From Pseudomonadota bacterium (GTDB lineage: Bacteria; Pseudomonadota; Alphaproteobacteria; Rhodospirillales; Magnetospirillaceae), in contig JAFAAW010000126.1 of NCBI GenBank assembly GCA_023426365.1, positions 1 through 9,619 of the forward strand: a stretch of 9,619 nucleotides of DNA. The letters run 5' to 3'. A model generated the notes under the pieces. The model was not told where the DNA came from. It did not search any database and saw only the letters and a list, made by a program, of their open reading frames with translations. Position numbers and translations under genes: made by a program. Shown here in pieces: positions 1-6,305 of this stretch. Within the stretch, counting starts at the first letter, position 1; every line of letters begins with the position of its first letter.

Positions 1-1
1 G

Positions 2-160
2 GCCAAGGAGGGCGGCCGCATGGCGCCGCCGCCGGAGCGCGCGGGCCAGTCGCCGCGCGCGGCAACCGTGGCGGCGGCGGCGGCGGCCAGCGAGATGGAC
101 GTGGACGAACGCTCCGAGGCCGAGCGCGAGCTGTTGCGCGCCCTGCAATCCATGAGGTAG
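2..160 (+). CDS. C-terminal fragment of an upstream protein, probably a flagellar-cluster gene (5' end outside window)
   Basis: An open frame runs in from the left edge and stops at TAG 158-160, giving 52 visible residues. It has a Pro/Arg/Ala-rich stretch, a six-alanine run coded by GCG repeats around 71-88, and an acidic, charged end (SEMDVDERSEAERELLRALQ) that looks helical. The stop is only 4 nt before the next ATG, and its last codons supply that gene's Shine-Dalgarno sequence, so the two are almost certainly co-transcribed and may be translationally coupled. In Rhodospirillales, the gene before this MotE-like/cheY/cheZ group is often a small membrane-anchored coiled-coil protein of unknown function (DUF6468 type) next to fliL/fliM. 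That identity comes from remembered gene order, not from a motif seen here. An ATG at 20 is in frame, but I see no reason to make it the start. Confidence 0.6.
   Translation, partial: AKEGGRMAPPPERAGQSPRAATVAAAAAASEMDVDERSEAERELLRALQSMR
154..157 (+). promoter_or_regulatory. Ribosome binding site of the MotE-like gene, overlapping the upstream stop region
   Basis: GAGG lies 7 nt before the ATG at 165, inside the last codons of the upstream frame and next to its TAG. This supports the start at 165 and close coupling of the two genes. Confidence 0.55.
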
Positions 161-164
161 GGCG

Positions 165-959
165 ATGGCGACTTCCCCCACCAAGCGGCCCAAGGCCGCC
201 GCCGCCAAGCCCCAGCGCACGCCGTTCCTGCGTCTGCTGCCGCTGCTGATCATCGGCGCCGGCGTGATGCTGAGCGTGCGCGTCAACGACATCCGCAAGG
301 GCTTCCTGGACGGCGCCTCGCTGCGGGTCGCCGGCGAATTGCAGGCCCAGCAGCCCGACACCCGGGCGGCCGCGCCGGACCAGCTCGCCCAGGCGCCGAC
401 CCCGGACGCGTCCACCCAGACCGCCCAAGCGCCGGGCCAGCCCTCCGGCCCCGCCAGCTCGCCCGCGCCGGCCACGCAGGCCAAGCCGCCACCGCCGCCG
501 CCACCGGGCGGCACCACCGACCCGGGCGCGCTCAGCCAGACCGAAATGGACGTGCTGCAAAAGCTGACCGAACGGCGCAACGCCATCGACGCCCGCGAAA
601 AGGACGTGGAGCGGCGCGAGGCCATGCTGAAGGCGGCCGAGGATCAGATCGAGCGCAAAATCTCGGAGATGCGCACCCTGCAGAACACCATCGAGGGGTT
701 GCTGCGCCAATACAACGATCAGGAAGACAACAAGATGCGCTCCCTGGTCAAAATCTATGAAAACATGAAGCCGAAAGAAGCCGCCAAGATTTTCGAGCAG
801 TTGGACATGCCCATCATGCTTGAGGTGGTCGAGCGGATGAAGGAACAGAAGGTGGCGCCGATCCTGGCGGAAATGGACCCGGCGAGAGCGCGCGTCATCA
901 CCTCGGAACTGGCGCAACGGCGCTCTATTCCTTTGCCCAAGCCGACGAGCGGGGGCTGA
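165..959 (+). CDS. MotE-like membrane-anchored motility protein with MgtE-N-like C-terminal domain
   Basis: The 264-residue protein has four visible parts. A basic N-terminus is followed by one hydrophobic segment (about 21-38) that should act as an uncleaved signal anchor. Next comes a disordered Pro/Ala/Gln-rich linker (about 60-118) with seven consecutive prolines at 108-114. A charged coiled-coil region (about 125-188) follows, then a compact helical domain (about 190-251) with the pattern of the MgtE N-terminal domain (MKPKEAAKIFEQLD, later LAEMDPARARVITSEL). This arrangement is what annotation pipelines call the MotE family. In Sinorhizobium meliloti, MotE is a periplasmic chaperone for MotC and forms disulphide-linked dimers. 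This protein has no cysteine, so the disulphide mechanism cannot apply. The basic N-terminus and single anchor predict that most of it is periplasmic. It is the second gene of a motility run and lies just ahead of cheY. The family call is fairly firm; the chaperone role is inferred. Confidence 0.8.
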   Translation: MATSPTKRPKAAAAKPQRTPFLRLLPLLIIGAGVMLSVRVNDIRKGFLDGASLRVAGELQAQQPDTRAAAPDQLAQAPTPDASTQTAQAPGQPSGPASSPAPATQAKPPPPPPPGGTTDPGALSQTEMDVLQKLTERRNAIDAREKDVERREAMLKAAEDQIERKISEMRTLQNTIEGLLRQYNDQEDNKMRSLVKIYENMKPKEAAKIFEQLDMPIMLEVVERMKEQKVAPILAEMDPARARVITSELAQRRSIPLPKPTSGG

Positions 960-975
960 ACAGGGAATTCTTACA

Positions 976-1013
976 GGGATGGCACGAAAAATGCCTTGCA
1001 CGACTGCCATCCC
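976..1013 (+). repeat. 9-bp perfect inverted repeat downstream of the MotE-like gene
   Basis: GGGATGGCA (976-984) pairs perfectly with TGCCATCCC (1005-1013) around a 20-nt loop. A competing smaller hairpin, GGCA (981-984) with TGCC (992-995), uses part of the same left arm. No T-tract follows, so it is not a textbook intrinsic terminator. It could be a weak terminator, an mRNA 3'-end stabiliser or a protein site. Confidence 0.5.
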
Positions 1014-1031
1014 CTATCTTAACTAGGGAAA

Positions 1032-1063
1032 CTTGCGCCTTGGCGGATTCTTGCGCTGTGGCG
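1032..1063 (+). repeat. Tandem direct repeat CTTGCGCNNTGGCG upstream of cheY
   Basis: Copy one (1032-1045) and copy two (1050-1063) agree at all 12 defined positions of CTTGCGCNNTGGCG, with an 18-bp repeat period. The second copy ends 13 bp before the cheY ribosome binding site. Two same-orientation sites spaced just under two helical turns apart are typical of regulator binding. No known regulator site was recognised. Confidence 0.45.
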
Positions 1064-1089
1064 ACTAGTGCTTCGAAGGAGCTGGTTGG

Positions 1090-1479
1090 ATGGCTGTCGA
1101 CAAGAATATGAACGTCTTGATCGTTGACGATTACAAGACGATGCTGCGAATCATCCGCAACCTGTTGAAGCAGCTTGGCTTCAACAACGTTGACGAGGCC
1201 ACCGACGGCTCGATGGCGCTGCAGATGCTGCGCGTGGGCAATTACGGTCTGATCATCTCGGACTGGAACATGGAACCCATGACCGGCCTGCAGCTTCTGC
1301 GCGAAGTGCGCGCCGACGCCAAGCTGAAGTCCATCCCCTTCATCATGGTGACCGCGGAATCCAAGTCGGAGAACGTGATCGCCGCCAAGGAAGCCGGCGT
1401 TTCGAACTACATCGTCAAGCCGTTCAACGCCGAAACCCTGAAGACCAAGATGGTGAGCGTGCTGGGCGACTTCGCCTGA
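1090..1479 (+). CDS. cheY: Chemotaxis response regulator CheY
   Basis: This single-domain receiver of 129 residues is close to E. coli CheY along its whole length. It has the acidic pocket D13/D14, the phospho-acceptor D58 in ISDWNM, the switch threonine T88 in MVTAES, aromatic Y107 and invariant K110 in the VKPF motif. There is no output domain. When phosphorylated by CheA it should bind the flagellar switch (FliM/FliN) and change motor rotation. AAGGAG 8 nt upstream supports the ATG. cheZ follows after 32 nt, so kinase output and its phosphatase are made together. Alphaproteobacteria often carry several CheY paralogues. The ISDWNM motif and the adjoining cheZ suggest this is the motor-binding one rather than a phosphate sink, but that is inference. 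Confidence 0.96.
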   Translation: MAVDKNMNVLIVDDYKTMLRIIRNLLKQLGFNNVDEATDGSMALQMLRVGNYGLIISDWNMEPMTGLQLLREVRADAKLKSIPFIMVTAESKSENVIAAKEAGVSNYIVKPFNAETLKTKMVSVLGDFA

Positions 1480-1511
1480 TCCGCGTCCCGACGAACGGTT
1501 AGGAGCCTGCC

Positions 1512-2153
1512 ATGCCGGCGAACGGCGTTGACCGCGATCTTTCCCTGCGACTCGACGCCATTCGCCGCGAGCATGGCGACACTGTGCGTATCGACCAGGT
1601 CGCCGAGGTGGTGCGCTGCATGCTGGACACCACCAGCGGCGACATCAACGCCGGCGACCTGCGTCTCTATCGCGAAATTGAATCGCTGGCGGATTACATC
1701 CACGCGGCCAAAGCGGAAATCGCCGCCCTGCGCCCCGGCGAGATCAAGAACGAATTCATCGCCTCGGCCACCGACGAGCTGGACGCCATCGTCGGCGCCA
1801 CCGAGGCCGCCACCAACGAAATCATGGATTCGGCCGAGCATCTGGAATCGCTCACCCCCATGATGGACGCCCAGGTGGCCGAGCGGCTGACCGAGATCAC
1901 CACCCGCATCTTCGAGGCCTGCACCTTCCAGGACATCACCGGCCAGCGCATCACCAAGGTGGTGAAGATGCTGAAAGAGATCGAAGGCCGGGTGGAAAAT
2001 CTGGTCCGCGCCTTCGGCACGGACGAGGACGGGCCGAGCCGCAAGAAGGACCCGTCGGTGGTGACCGACGAGGACCTGCTGAACGGACCGCAATTGCCCT
2101 CCAACGCCGCCGACCAGGCCGAGATCGACAGGCTGTTGGCGAGCTTCGACTGA
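1512..2153 (+). CDS. cheZ: CheY-P phosphatase CheZ
   Basis: The 213-residue protein is almost all helical, as expected for the long four-helix-bundle dimer of CheZ. The catalytic motif CTFQDITGQRI is at 137-147. D141 and Q145 correspond to E. coli D143 and Q147, the Gln being inserted into the CheY active site to position the attacking water. A variable acidic/Pro-containing linker (about 170-200) leads to a C-terminal amphipathic helix (QAEIDRLLASFD, 202-213), matching the CheY-tethering helix of enterobacterial CheZ. Length is typical for the family. AGGAG at 1501-1505, 6 nt before the ATG, fixes the start. It speeds dephosphorylation of CheY-P. CheZ is absent from many well-studied alphaproteobacteria, which use CheY phosphate sinks, but it is found in Rhodospirillales. 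Confidence 0.93.
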   Translation: MPANGVDRDLSLRLDAIRREHGDTVRIDQVAEVVRCMLDTTSGDINAGDLRLYREIESLADYIHAAKAEIAALRPGEIKNEFIASATDELDAIVGATEAATNEIMDSAEHLESLTPMMDAQVAERLTEITTRIFEACTFQDITGQRITKVVKMLKEIEGRVENLVRAFGTDEDGPSRKKDPSVVTDEDLLNGPQLPSNAADQAEIDRLLASFD

Positions 2154-2278
2154 CCGGCATGCAGGCGCGGGGGCACGCCGGGGACAGGGCAGACCGAAAG
2201 ACGCCGGATATGCTGTTGCCGTCGCCGGCGGCACGCATTTCTCCTTTTGCGTTACGGCTTTTGGGGCGTGCCTGGGGC
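2154..2278 (+). other. Probable non-coding leader between cheZ and the AMIN/TPR gene
   Basis: An ATG at 2159 opens a frame that continues into the next gene, but this stretch does not look coding. It is full of codons its neighbours avoid (AGG, CGA, TCT, CCT, TTA, CTT, GGG, CGT), has no Shine-Dalgarno sequence before 2159, and would put about 40 extra residues ahead of a signal peptide. It contains a relatively AT-rich patch (about 2237-2262) that could hold a promoter, although no clear -35/-10 pair is seen. Confidence 0.45.
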
Positions 2279-5200
2279 ATGCTGCCCGTGCGCGCGCCTG
2301 CGCGCCGCCGCGCCACCCCCGGACCCGCCGCCGTGACCCTTGCCACCCTGTTCCGCCTTGTCGCCGTGCTGGCCGTGCTGGCGCTGCCCCCCGTGGCGGC
2401 CCACGCCCAGACCACGCCGCGCGGCGCCGCCCACGAGACCTTCGGGCGCATGGTGTTCGACTGGAACGGCCCGGTCCAGTGGTCGGCCGAGGTGGTCAAC
2501 GGCCAACTGGTCGCGCGTTTCGAAAAACCCATCGCCGGCGATCCCACCGCGCTTTTGCGGCCGCTGTCCAAATACCTGAAGGGCGTCACCCTGTCGCCCG
2601 ACCGCCGCATGGCGACCTTTTCGCTGGCGGTTCCGGTCCAGGTCAAAAGCTTCGTCACCGGCACCTCGACGGTCATCGACCTGACCGAGGTCAAGGGCGC
2701 GCCCCCGCCGCCGGCCGCCGCCGCCCAGCCGGCGCCGCCGCCGGTGCCCCCGGCCAAGGTGGCCGCCGCCACCGCCACGCCCGCCACCGACATCACCGTG
2801 CGCGGCGGCGAGCACAACGGCTTCAACCGCCTGGTGTTCGATTGGCCCAGGCCGGTCGGCTATACCGTCAGCGCCCAGGACGGCCAGGTGGCGATCGCCT
2901 TCGACCGCCCCGCCAACATCAACGTCACCTCGCTCGAGGCCGCCCTGCCGGCCGACGTGCGCTTCGTCGAGGCGCGCCCGCAAGGCAAGGGCACCGCGGT
3001 GATCCTGGCGGTGCCGCCGGGCATGGCGACCAAGCATTTCACCTCGGGCCCCAAGGTGGCGGTGGATTTGCTGCGCCCGCCGCCCGGCGCCAAGCCGGCC
3101 GAAACGAAGCCGCCCGAGGCAAAGCCGGCGGAAACCAAGCAGGCCGAGGCGCCCAAGCCCGAGCCGGCGAAACCGGAACCGCCCGCCGTGGCCGGGACGG
3201 CTCCCAAGCCCGAACCGGTGAGGCCCGAACCGGTGAAGCCCGAGCCGGCCAAGGCCGGCCCGCCGCCGGTCCAGTCCGAACCGGCCAAGCCCGTCACCGT
3301 GGCCAGCCTGGGCGTCGGCTTCGACCAGCCTTCGGGCGCCGCCGCCTTCCGCCGCGCCGGCTGGCTATGGCTGGTGTTCGACCGCAAGGCCGAGGTGGAC
3401 ACCAAGCTGTTGAAGCGCACCGGCGGCGACGTGGTGCTGCATGTGGAACAGGTGCAGGGCGTCAAGAACGGCGCCGCCGTCCGCCTGATCACCAAGCCCG
3501 GCTTCAACCCCACGCTGCGCAAGGAAGGGCAGCTTTGGGTGTTCGACCTGGCCGAGCAGCCGGTGCAGCCCCGCAGCCCGCTGGCCATCAACCGCCAGTT
3601 CGATTTCGAGGATCGCGGACGTCTGATCCTGCCGAGCAGCGACGTGCCGACGCAGCCGGTCATCCTGCGCGATCCCGAGGTGGGCGACACCATCCAGGTG
3701 ATGCCGCTGCCCACCATCGGTGCCGGCGTGGCGGTGGAAACGCTGGTGCCCGGCGCGCAATTGCTGGCCACCGCCCAGGGCGTGGCGCTGGTGCCGCTGG
3801 CCGACGGCACCCACCTGGAGGGCAACCGCCTGGGCGTGGAAGTGTCGATGCCGGGCGGCCTGCACCTGTCGCGCGCCCTGCCCTCGGCCGAGGGCGGCGG
3901 ACCCGAGGACATGGCCGGCGCCGAGCTTTCCGGCGGCGGGCCGGTGGATATCGGCCGCTGGAACCGCGGCGGCGCCGACAAGTTCGTGCCCGACCACCAA
4001 AAGCTGATGGGCCGCCTGGCCCATGTGAAGCCGGAGGAAAAGAACGACCAGCGGCTGGAAGTGGCGCGCCACTACCTGGCCAACGGCATGCCGGCCGAGG
4101 CGCTGGGCGTGCTGCGCCTGATCGCGGCGGCCGACCCCGCCATGCTGGACAACCCGGCCTTTCGCGGCCCGCGCGGCGTCGCCAGCTTCCTGATGCTGCG
4201 CGACGGCGAGGCCATCGACGACCTGTCGCACCCGTCGCTGGCCAAGGACCCGCAGGCGCAGATCTGGCTGGCCGCCGCCAAGGCGCGCGGCACCGGCGAA
4301 TACGCCCGCAACGGCCTGCACCTGCGTCTGGCGCCCGAGGAGATCAAGCCGCTGACCCCGCGCCTGCGCATGGGCCTGGGCAAGGTGGCGGCGCAGGCGG
4401 CGGCGGCGGCCGGCGATTCCAAGGCGGCCAACCGCATCATCGAGGCCATGAACGGCCCCGGCCTGTCCAAGCGCGACCTGGGCACCATCAGCTATCTGCA
4501 GGGCGTGGCGGCGGAAACCGGCCGCCAGTGGGATCAGGCGGTGGCGAAGTACCGCGAGGCCGAGGAGGGCGAGTCGCGCCCCGACCGCGCCTATGCCGCC
4601 CGCAACCGCATCGAGCTGCAGCTCAAGCGCGGCTCCATCACCGCCAAGGACGCCATCGGCCAGATGGAGAAGCTGCGCTTCGCCTGGCGCGGCGAGGATT
4701 TCGAATACACCCTGCTCAAGCGCCTGGCCGAGCTGATGCTGGCCGACGGCCAGCATGCCGAGGGGCTGCGCCTGTTGCGCTCGATTCTCGCCAATTACGG
4801 CGACCATCCGGATATCGCCGCGATCCAGACCATGATGTCGGGCACGTTCGAGAAGCTGTATCTGGGCGGCGGCGCCGACGGCATGTCGCCCATCGCCGCC
4901 ATCGGCCTTTATGACGAGTTCCAGGAACTGACGCCGTCGGGCGCCAAGGGCGACGAGATGATCCGCAAACTGGCCGACCGGCTGGCGTCGGTGGATCTGC
5001 TGGACCGGGCGGGCGACCTGCTGCGCCATCAGGTGCAGTTCCGCCTGCAGGGGCCGGACAGGGCGCGGGTCGGCGCCCGCCTCGCCTTCCTGGAATTGTC
5101 CGACCGCAAGGCCGCCATGGCGCTGGACAGCCTGGACATGAGCGAGGTGCCCGACCAGCCGGCCGATCTGTTCGACCAGCGCCGCTACATGCGCGTGCGC

Positions 5201-5647
5201 GCCCTGGCCGAGCTGGGCCGTACCGCCGAAGCGCTGGCGCTGATCGTCAACGACCACTCGGACACCGCCAAGGAATTGCGCGCCGAAATTTATTGGAAGC
5301 TGAAGAAGTGGCCCGAGGCGGCGGCCGCGCTGGAAGCCACCGTGGACAAGGCGGAGAATGCCGGCCCGCTGACGCCTGCCGCCGCCCGCCGGATGGTCGA
5401 TCTGGCCACCGCCCTGACGCTGGCGCGCGACGATCGCGGCTTGGCCCGGCTGCGCCGCAGCTACGGCGCGCGCATGGCCAAGACCGAGTTCAAGGAAGCC
5501 TTCGACCTGCTGACCAGCGAGCCGGAACGCGGCATCGCCGACTATCGCCTGATCGCCAACAAGATCAAGCAGGTCGAGGATTTCCAGAATTTCATGACCA
5601 ATTGGCGCCAGCGGATGCAGACCGGCGGCCTGTCATCGATCAATTAA
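2279..5647 (+). CDS. Large exported protein with AMIN-like repeats and TPR-like helical domain, function unknown
   Basis: From ATG 2279 the product is 1122 residues. A signal peptide is clear: an Arg-rich n-region, a hydrophobic core (about 20-38) and an AHA cleavage site near 43. Three beta-rich segments share a core motif: FGRMVFDW (about 55-62), FNRLVFDW (about 182-189) and WLWLVFDR (about 362-369). The first two resemble tandem AMIN domains. Segments two and three are separated by a disordered Lys/Pro/Glu linker (about 271-340). A further beta-rich region (about 435-550) leads into roughly 500 residues of Ala/Leu-rich helical pairs (about 590-1115) typical of TPR-like solenoids. No catalytic motif was seen. 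It should be periplasmic. It follows cheZ and shares a locus with a MotE-like gene, so a flagellar motor role such as a MotC- or FimV-like scaffold is plausible but unproven. An ATG at 2159 (1162 aa), ATG at 2210 and GTG at 2333 are alternative starts. I chose 2279 for signal-peptide geometry and codon use; its ribosome binding site is weak. Confidence 0.75.
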   Translation: MLPVRAPARRRATPGPAAVTLATLFRLVAVLAVLALPPVAAHAQTTPRGAAHETFGRMVFDWNGPVQWSAEVVNGQLVARFEKPIAGDPTALLRPLSKYLKGVTLSPDRRMATFSLAVPVQVKSFVTGTSTVIDLTEVKGAPPPPAAAAQPAPPPVPPAKVAAATATPATDITVRGGEHNGFNRLVFDWPRPVGYTVSAQDGQVAIAFDRPANINVTSLEAALPADVRFVEARPQGKGTAVILAVPPGMATKHFTSGPKVAVDLLRPPPGAKPAETKPPEAKPAETKQAEAPKPEPAKPEPPAVAGTAPKPEPVRPEPVKPEPAKAGPPPVQSEPAKPVTVASLGVGFDQPSGAAAFRRAGWLWLVFDRKAEVDTKLLKRTGGDVVLHVEQVQGVKNGAAVRLITKPGFNPTLRKEGQLWVFDLAEQPVQPRSPLAINRQFDFEDRGRLILPSSDVPTQPVILRDPEVGDTIQVMPLPTIGAGVAVETLVPGAQLLATAQGVALVPLADGTHLEGNRLGVEVSMPGGLHLSRALPSAEGGGPEDMAGAELSGGGPVDIGRWNRGGADKFVPDHQKLMGRLAHVKPEEKNDQRLEVARHYLANGMPAEALGVLRLIAAADPAMLDNPAFRGPRGVASFLMLRDGEAIDDLSHPSLAKDPQAQIWLAAAKARGTGEYARNGLHLRLAPEEIKPLTPRLRMGLGKVAAQAAAAAGDSKAANRIIEAMNGPGLSKRDLGTISYLQGVAAETGRQWDQAVAKYREAEEGESRPDRAYAARNRIELQLKRGSITAKDAIGQMEKLRFAWRGEDFEYTLLKRLAELMLADGQHAEGLRLLRSILANYGDHPDIAAIQTMMSGTFEKLYLGGGADGMSPIAAIGLYDEFQELTPSGAKGDEMIRKLADRLASVDLLDRAGDLLRHQVQFRLQGPDRARVGARLAFLELSDRKAAMALDSLDMSEVPDQPADLFDQRRYMRVRALAELGRTAEALALIVNDHSDTAKELRAEIYWKLKKWPEAAAALEATVDKAENAGPLTPAAARRMVDLATALTLARDDRGLARLRRSYGARMAKTEFKEAFDLLTSEPERGIADYRLIANKIKQVEDFQNFMTNWRQRMQTGGLSSIN
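3206..3250 (+). repeat. Three tandem 15-bp units coding KPEPV/RPEPV/KPEPA
   Basis: Three in-frame 15-bp units (3206-3220, 3221-3235, 3236-3250) lie inside the Lys/Pro/Glu-rich linker of the AMIN/TPR gene. Looser copies of the PEP/PAE pattern extend on both sides (about 3090-3290). The unit keeps the reading frame, so copy number could change without breaking the protein. Such linkers often span the periplasm or cell wall as extended spacers. Confidence 0.7.
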
Positions 5648-5751
5648 TCCGCACCATATGATCGAAAGGCAACATAGGTGTTGCATCCCCGGTCGGTTTA
5701 GGGGATAACCCGCGCTTCATTCTGGTCCATCTGCTGGTTTGGAGGGGAGCC
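5648..5751 (+). promoter_or_regulatory. Intergenic leader before speD with two abutting hairpins and a strong ribosome binding site
   Basis: This 104-nt gap has no gene. Hairpin A pairs GCAAC (5669-5673) with GTTGC (5680-5684) around a 6-nt loop. Hairpin B starts on the next base and pairs ATCCCC (5685-5690) with GGGGAT (5701-5706) around a 10-nt loop. The ribosome binding site GGAGG (5741-5745) is 6 nt before the speD ATG. TCCCC of hairpin B (5686-5690) could instead pair with GGGGA of the ribosome binding region (5744-5748). I do not recognise a known riboswitch class. There is no T-tract after hairpin B. Confidence 0.4.
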
Positions 5752-6231
5752 ATGGCTCAAGCTCTTGCCCGACTGGGGATGAACTCGGAAGTCGATCCGA
5801 GGAATACCCACAGCGTCACCGACACCGTTACCCCGGCCTGGCCGCAGGTCGATAACGGCAAGGATTACTATGTCTCGCGGAACGGCGTGAAGTACGCCGG
5901 CACGCATCTGCTGATCGACCTGTGGGGAGCCAGCAAGCTGGACGACCTTCAGTTGGTGGAAAAGGCGCTGCGGGAATCCGCCATCGCCGGCGGCGCCACC
6001 ATCCTGCATTGCCATCTGCACCACTTCCAGCCCAATGGCGGGATTTCCGGCGTGCTGGTGCTGGCCGAAAGCCACATCACCATCCATTCCTGGCCGGAGC
6101 GCGGCTATGCGGCGCTGGACGTGTTCATGTGCGGCGATTGCGATCCCTACAAGGCCATCCCGGTGCTGAAGGCGGCGTTCTCGCCCGATTTCGTCACCGT
6201 GTCGGAAAGCAAGCGGGGCCTGGTCCCCTAA
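5752..6231 (+). CDS. speD: S-adenosylmethionine decarboxylase proenzyme (pyruvoyl-dependent)
   Basis: This 159-residue bacterial SpeD is of the short, Thermotoga-like class. It removes the carboxyl group of S-adenosylmethionine to give the aminopropyl donor for spermidine. Self-cleavage is expected between E106 and S107 in LAESHITIH, turning S107 into the pyruvoyl group. H112 (+5) and C127 (+20) have the same spacing from the serine as the processing and catalytic His and Cys of the Thermotoga enzyme. Flanking signatures HFQPNGGISG and WPERGYAALDVFMCG fit the family. About 45 residues precede the conserved core start (AGTHLLIDLWG); such an extension is usual, to my memory, in alphaproteobacterial members. 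GGAGG 6 nt upstream supports this ATG over the in-frame ATG at 5779. speE lies next downstream and uses its product. Confidence 0.95.
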   Translation: MAQALARLGMNSEVDPRNTHSVTDTVTPAWPQVDNGKDYYVSRNGVKYAGTHLLIDLWGASKLDDLQLVEKALRESAIAGGATILHCHLHHFQPNGGISGVLVLAESHITIHSWPERGYAALDVFMCGDCDPYKAIPVLKAAFSPDFVTVSESKRGLVP

Positions 6232-6266
6232 GGCGGGGCCACCCTTTCCCGATCGTCACCGTCAAT

Positions 6267-6305
6267 AGCGCGCCGGCATGTGGACCGCCCACATGCCGGC
6301 GCGTT
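6267..6305 (+). repeat. Long hairpin (17-bp stem) between speD and speE
   Basis: The arms 6269-6283 and 6289-6303 are perfectly complementary over 15 bp (CGCGCCGGCATGTGG and its reverse complement) with a 5-nt loop. Adding a G-U and an A-U pair extends the stem to 6267-6305. Such a stable, GC-rich stem could act as an attenuator or partial terminator, protect the speD mRNA 3' end, or be a dispersed repeat. No T-tract follows: only TT precedes the next palindrome. Confidence 0.8.

Larger units (their letters stand above)
960..1089 (+). promoter_or_regulatory. Structured intergenic region before cheY (hairpin plus direct repeat)
   Basis: This 130-bp gap is less GC-rich than its neighbours and contains no gene. 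It holds a 9-bp inverted repeat (976-984 with 1005-1013), an 18-bp-period direct repeat (1032-1063) and a good cheY ribosome binding site (AAGGAG, 1076-1081, 8 nt before the ATG). A weak sigma70-like pair, TTGCAC (996-1001) and TTAACT (1019-1024) with a 17-bp spacer, could be a promoter, but each box matches consensus at only about half its positions. The region most likely separates the upstream flagellar transcript from a cheY-cheZ transcript. Confidence 0.45.

Noticed and set aside
71..88. GCG trinucleotide run as a phase-variable repeat
   Set aside because: It is a short run in an alanine-rich tail with no frame consequence, and is common in GC-rich genes.
1019..1030. CtrA-type site (TTAA-N7-TTAA) before cheY
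   Set aside because: Only one TTAA half-site is present; the second half at the required spacing reads AACT.
2479..4914. 811-codon + strand frame inside the AMIN/TPR gene
   Set aside because: This is the out-of-phase frame of the same gene. It is dominated by Arg, Gly and Ala and has no domain.
3365..5257. Long minus-strand open frame (630 codons) opposite the AMIN/TPR gene
   Set aside because: It mirrors a real gene with strong GC3 bias, which leaves long stop-free antisense frames. The product is low-complexity Gln/His/Gly/Ala-rich and matches no family I know.
5685..5710. H-type pseudoknot (loop GGTT 5695-5698 with AACC 5707-5710) suggesting a known riboswitch
   Set aside because: There is no linker to cross the 6-bp stem, so the geometry is not feasible, and the sequence does not match the SAM or preQ1 classes as I know them.
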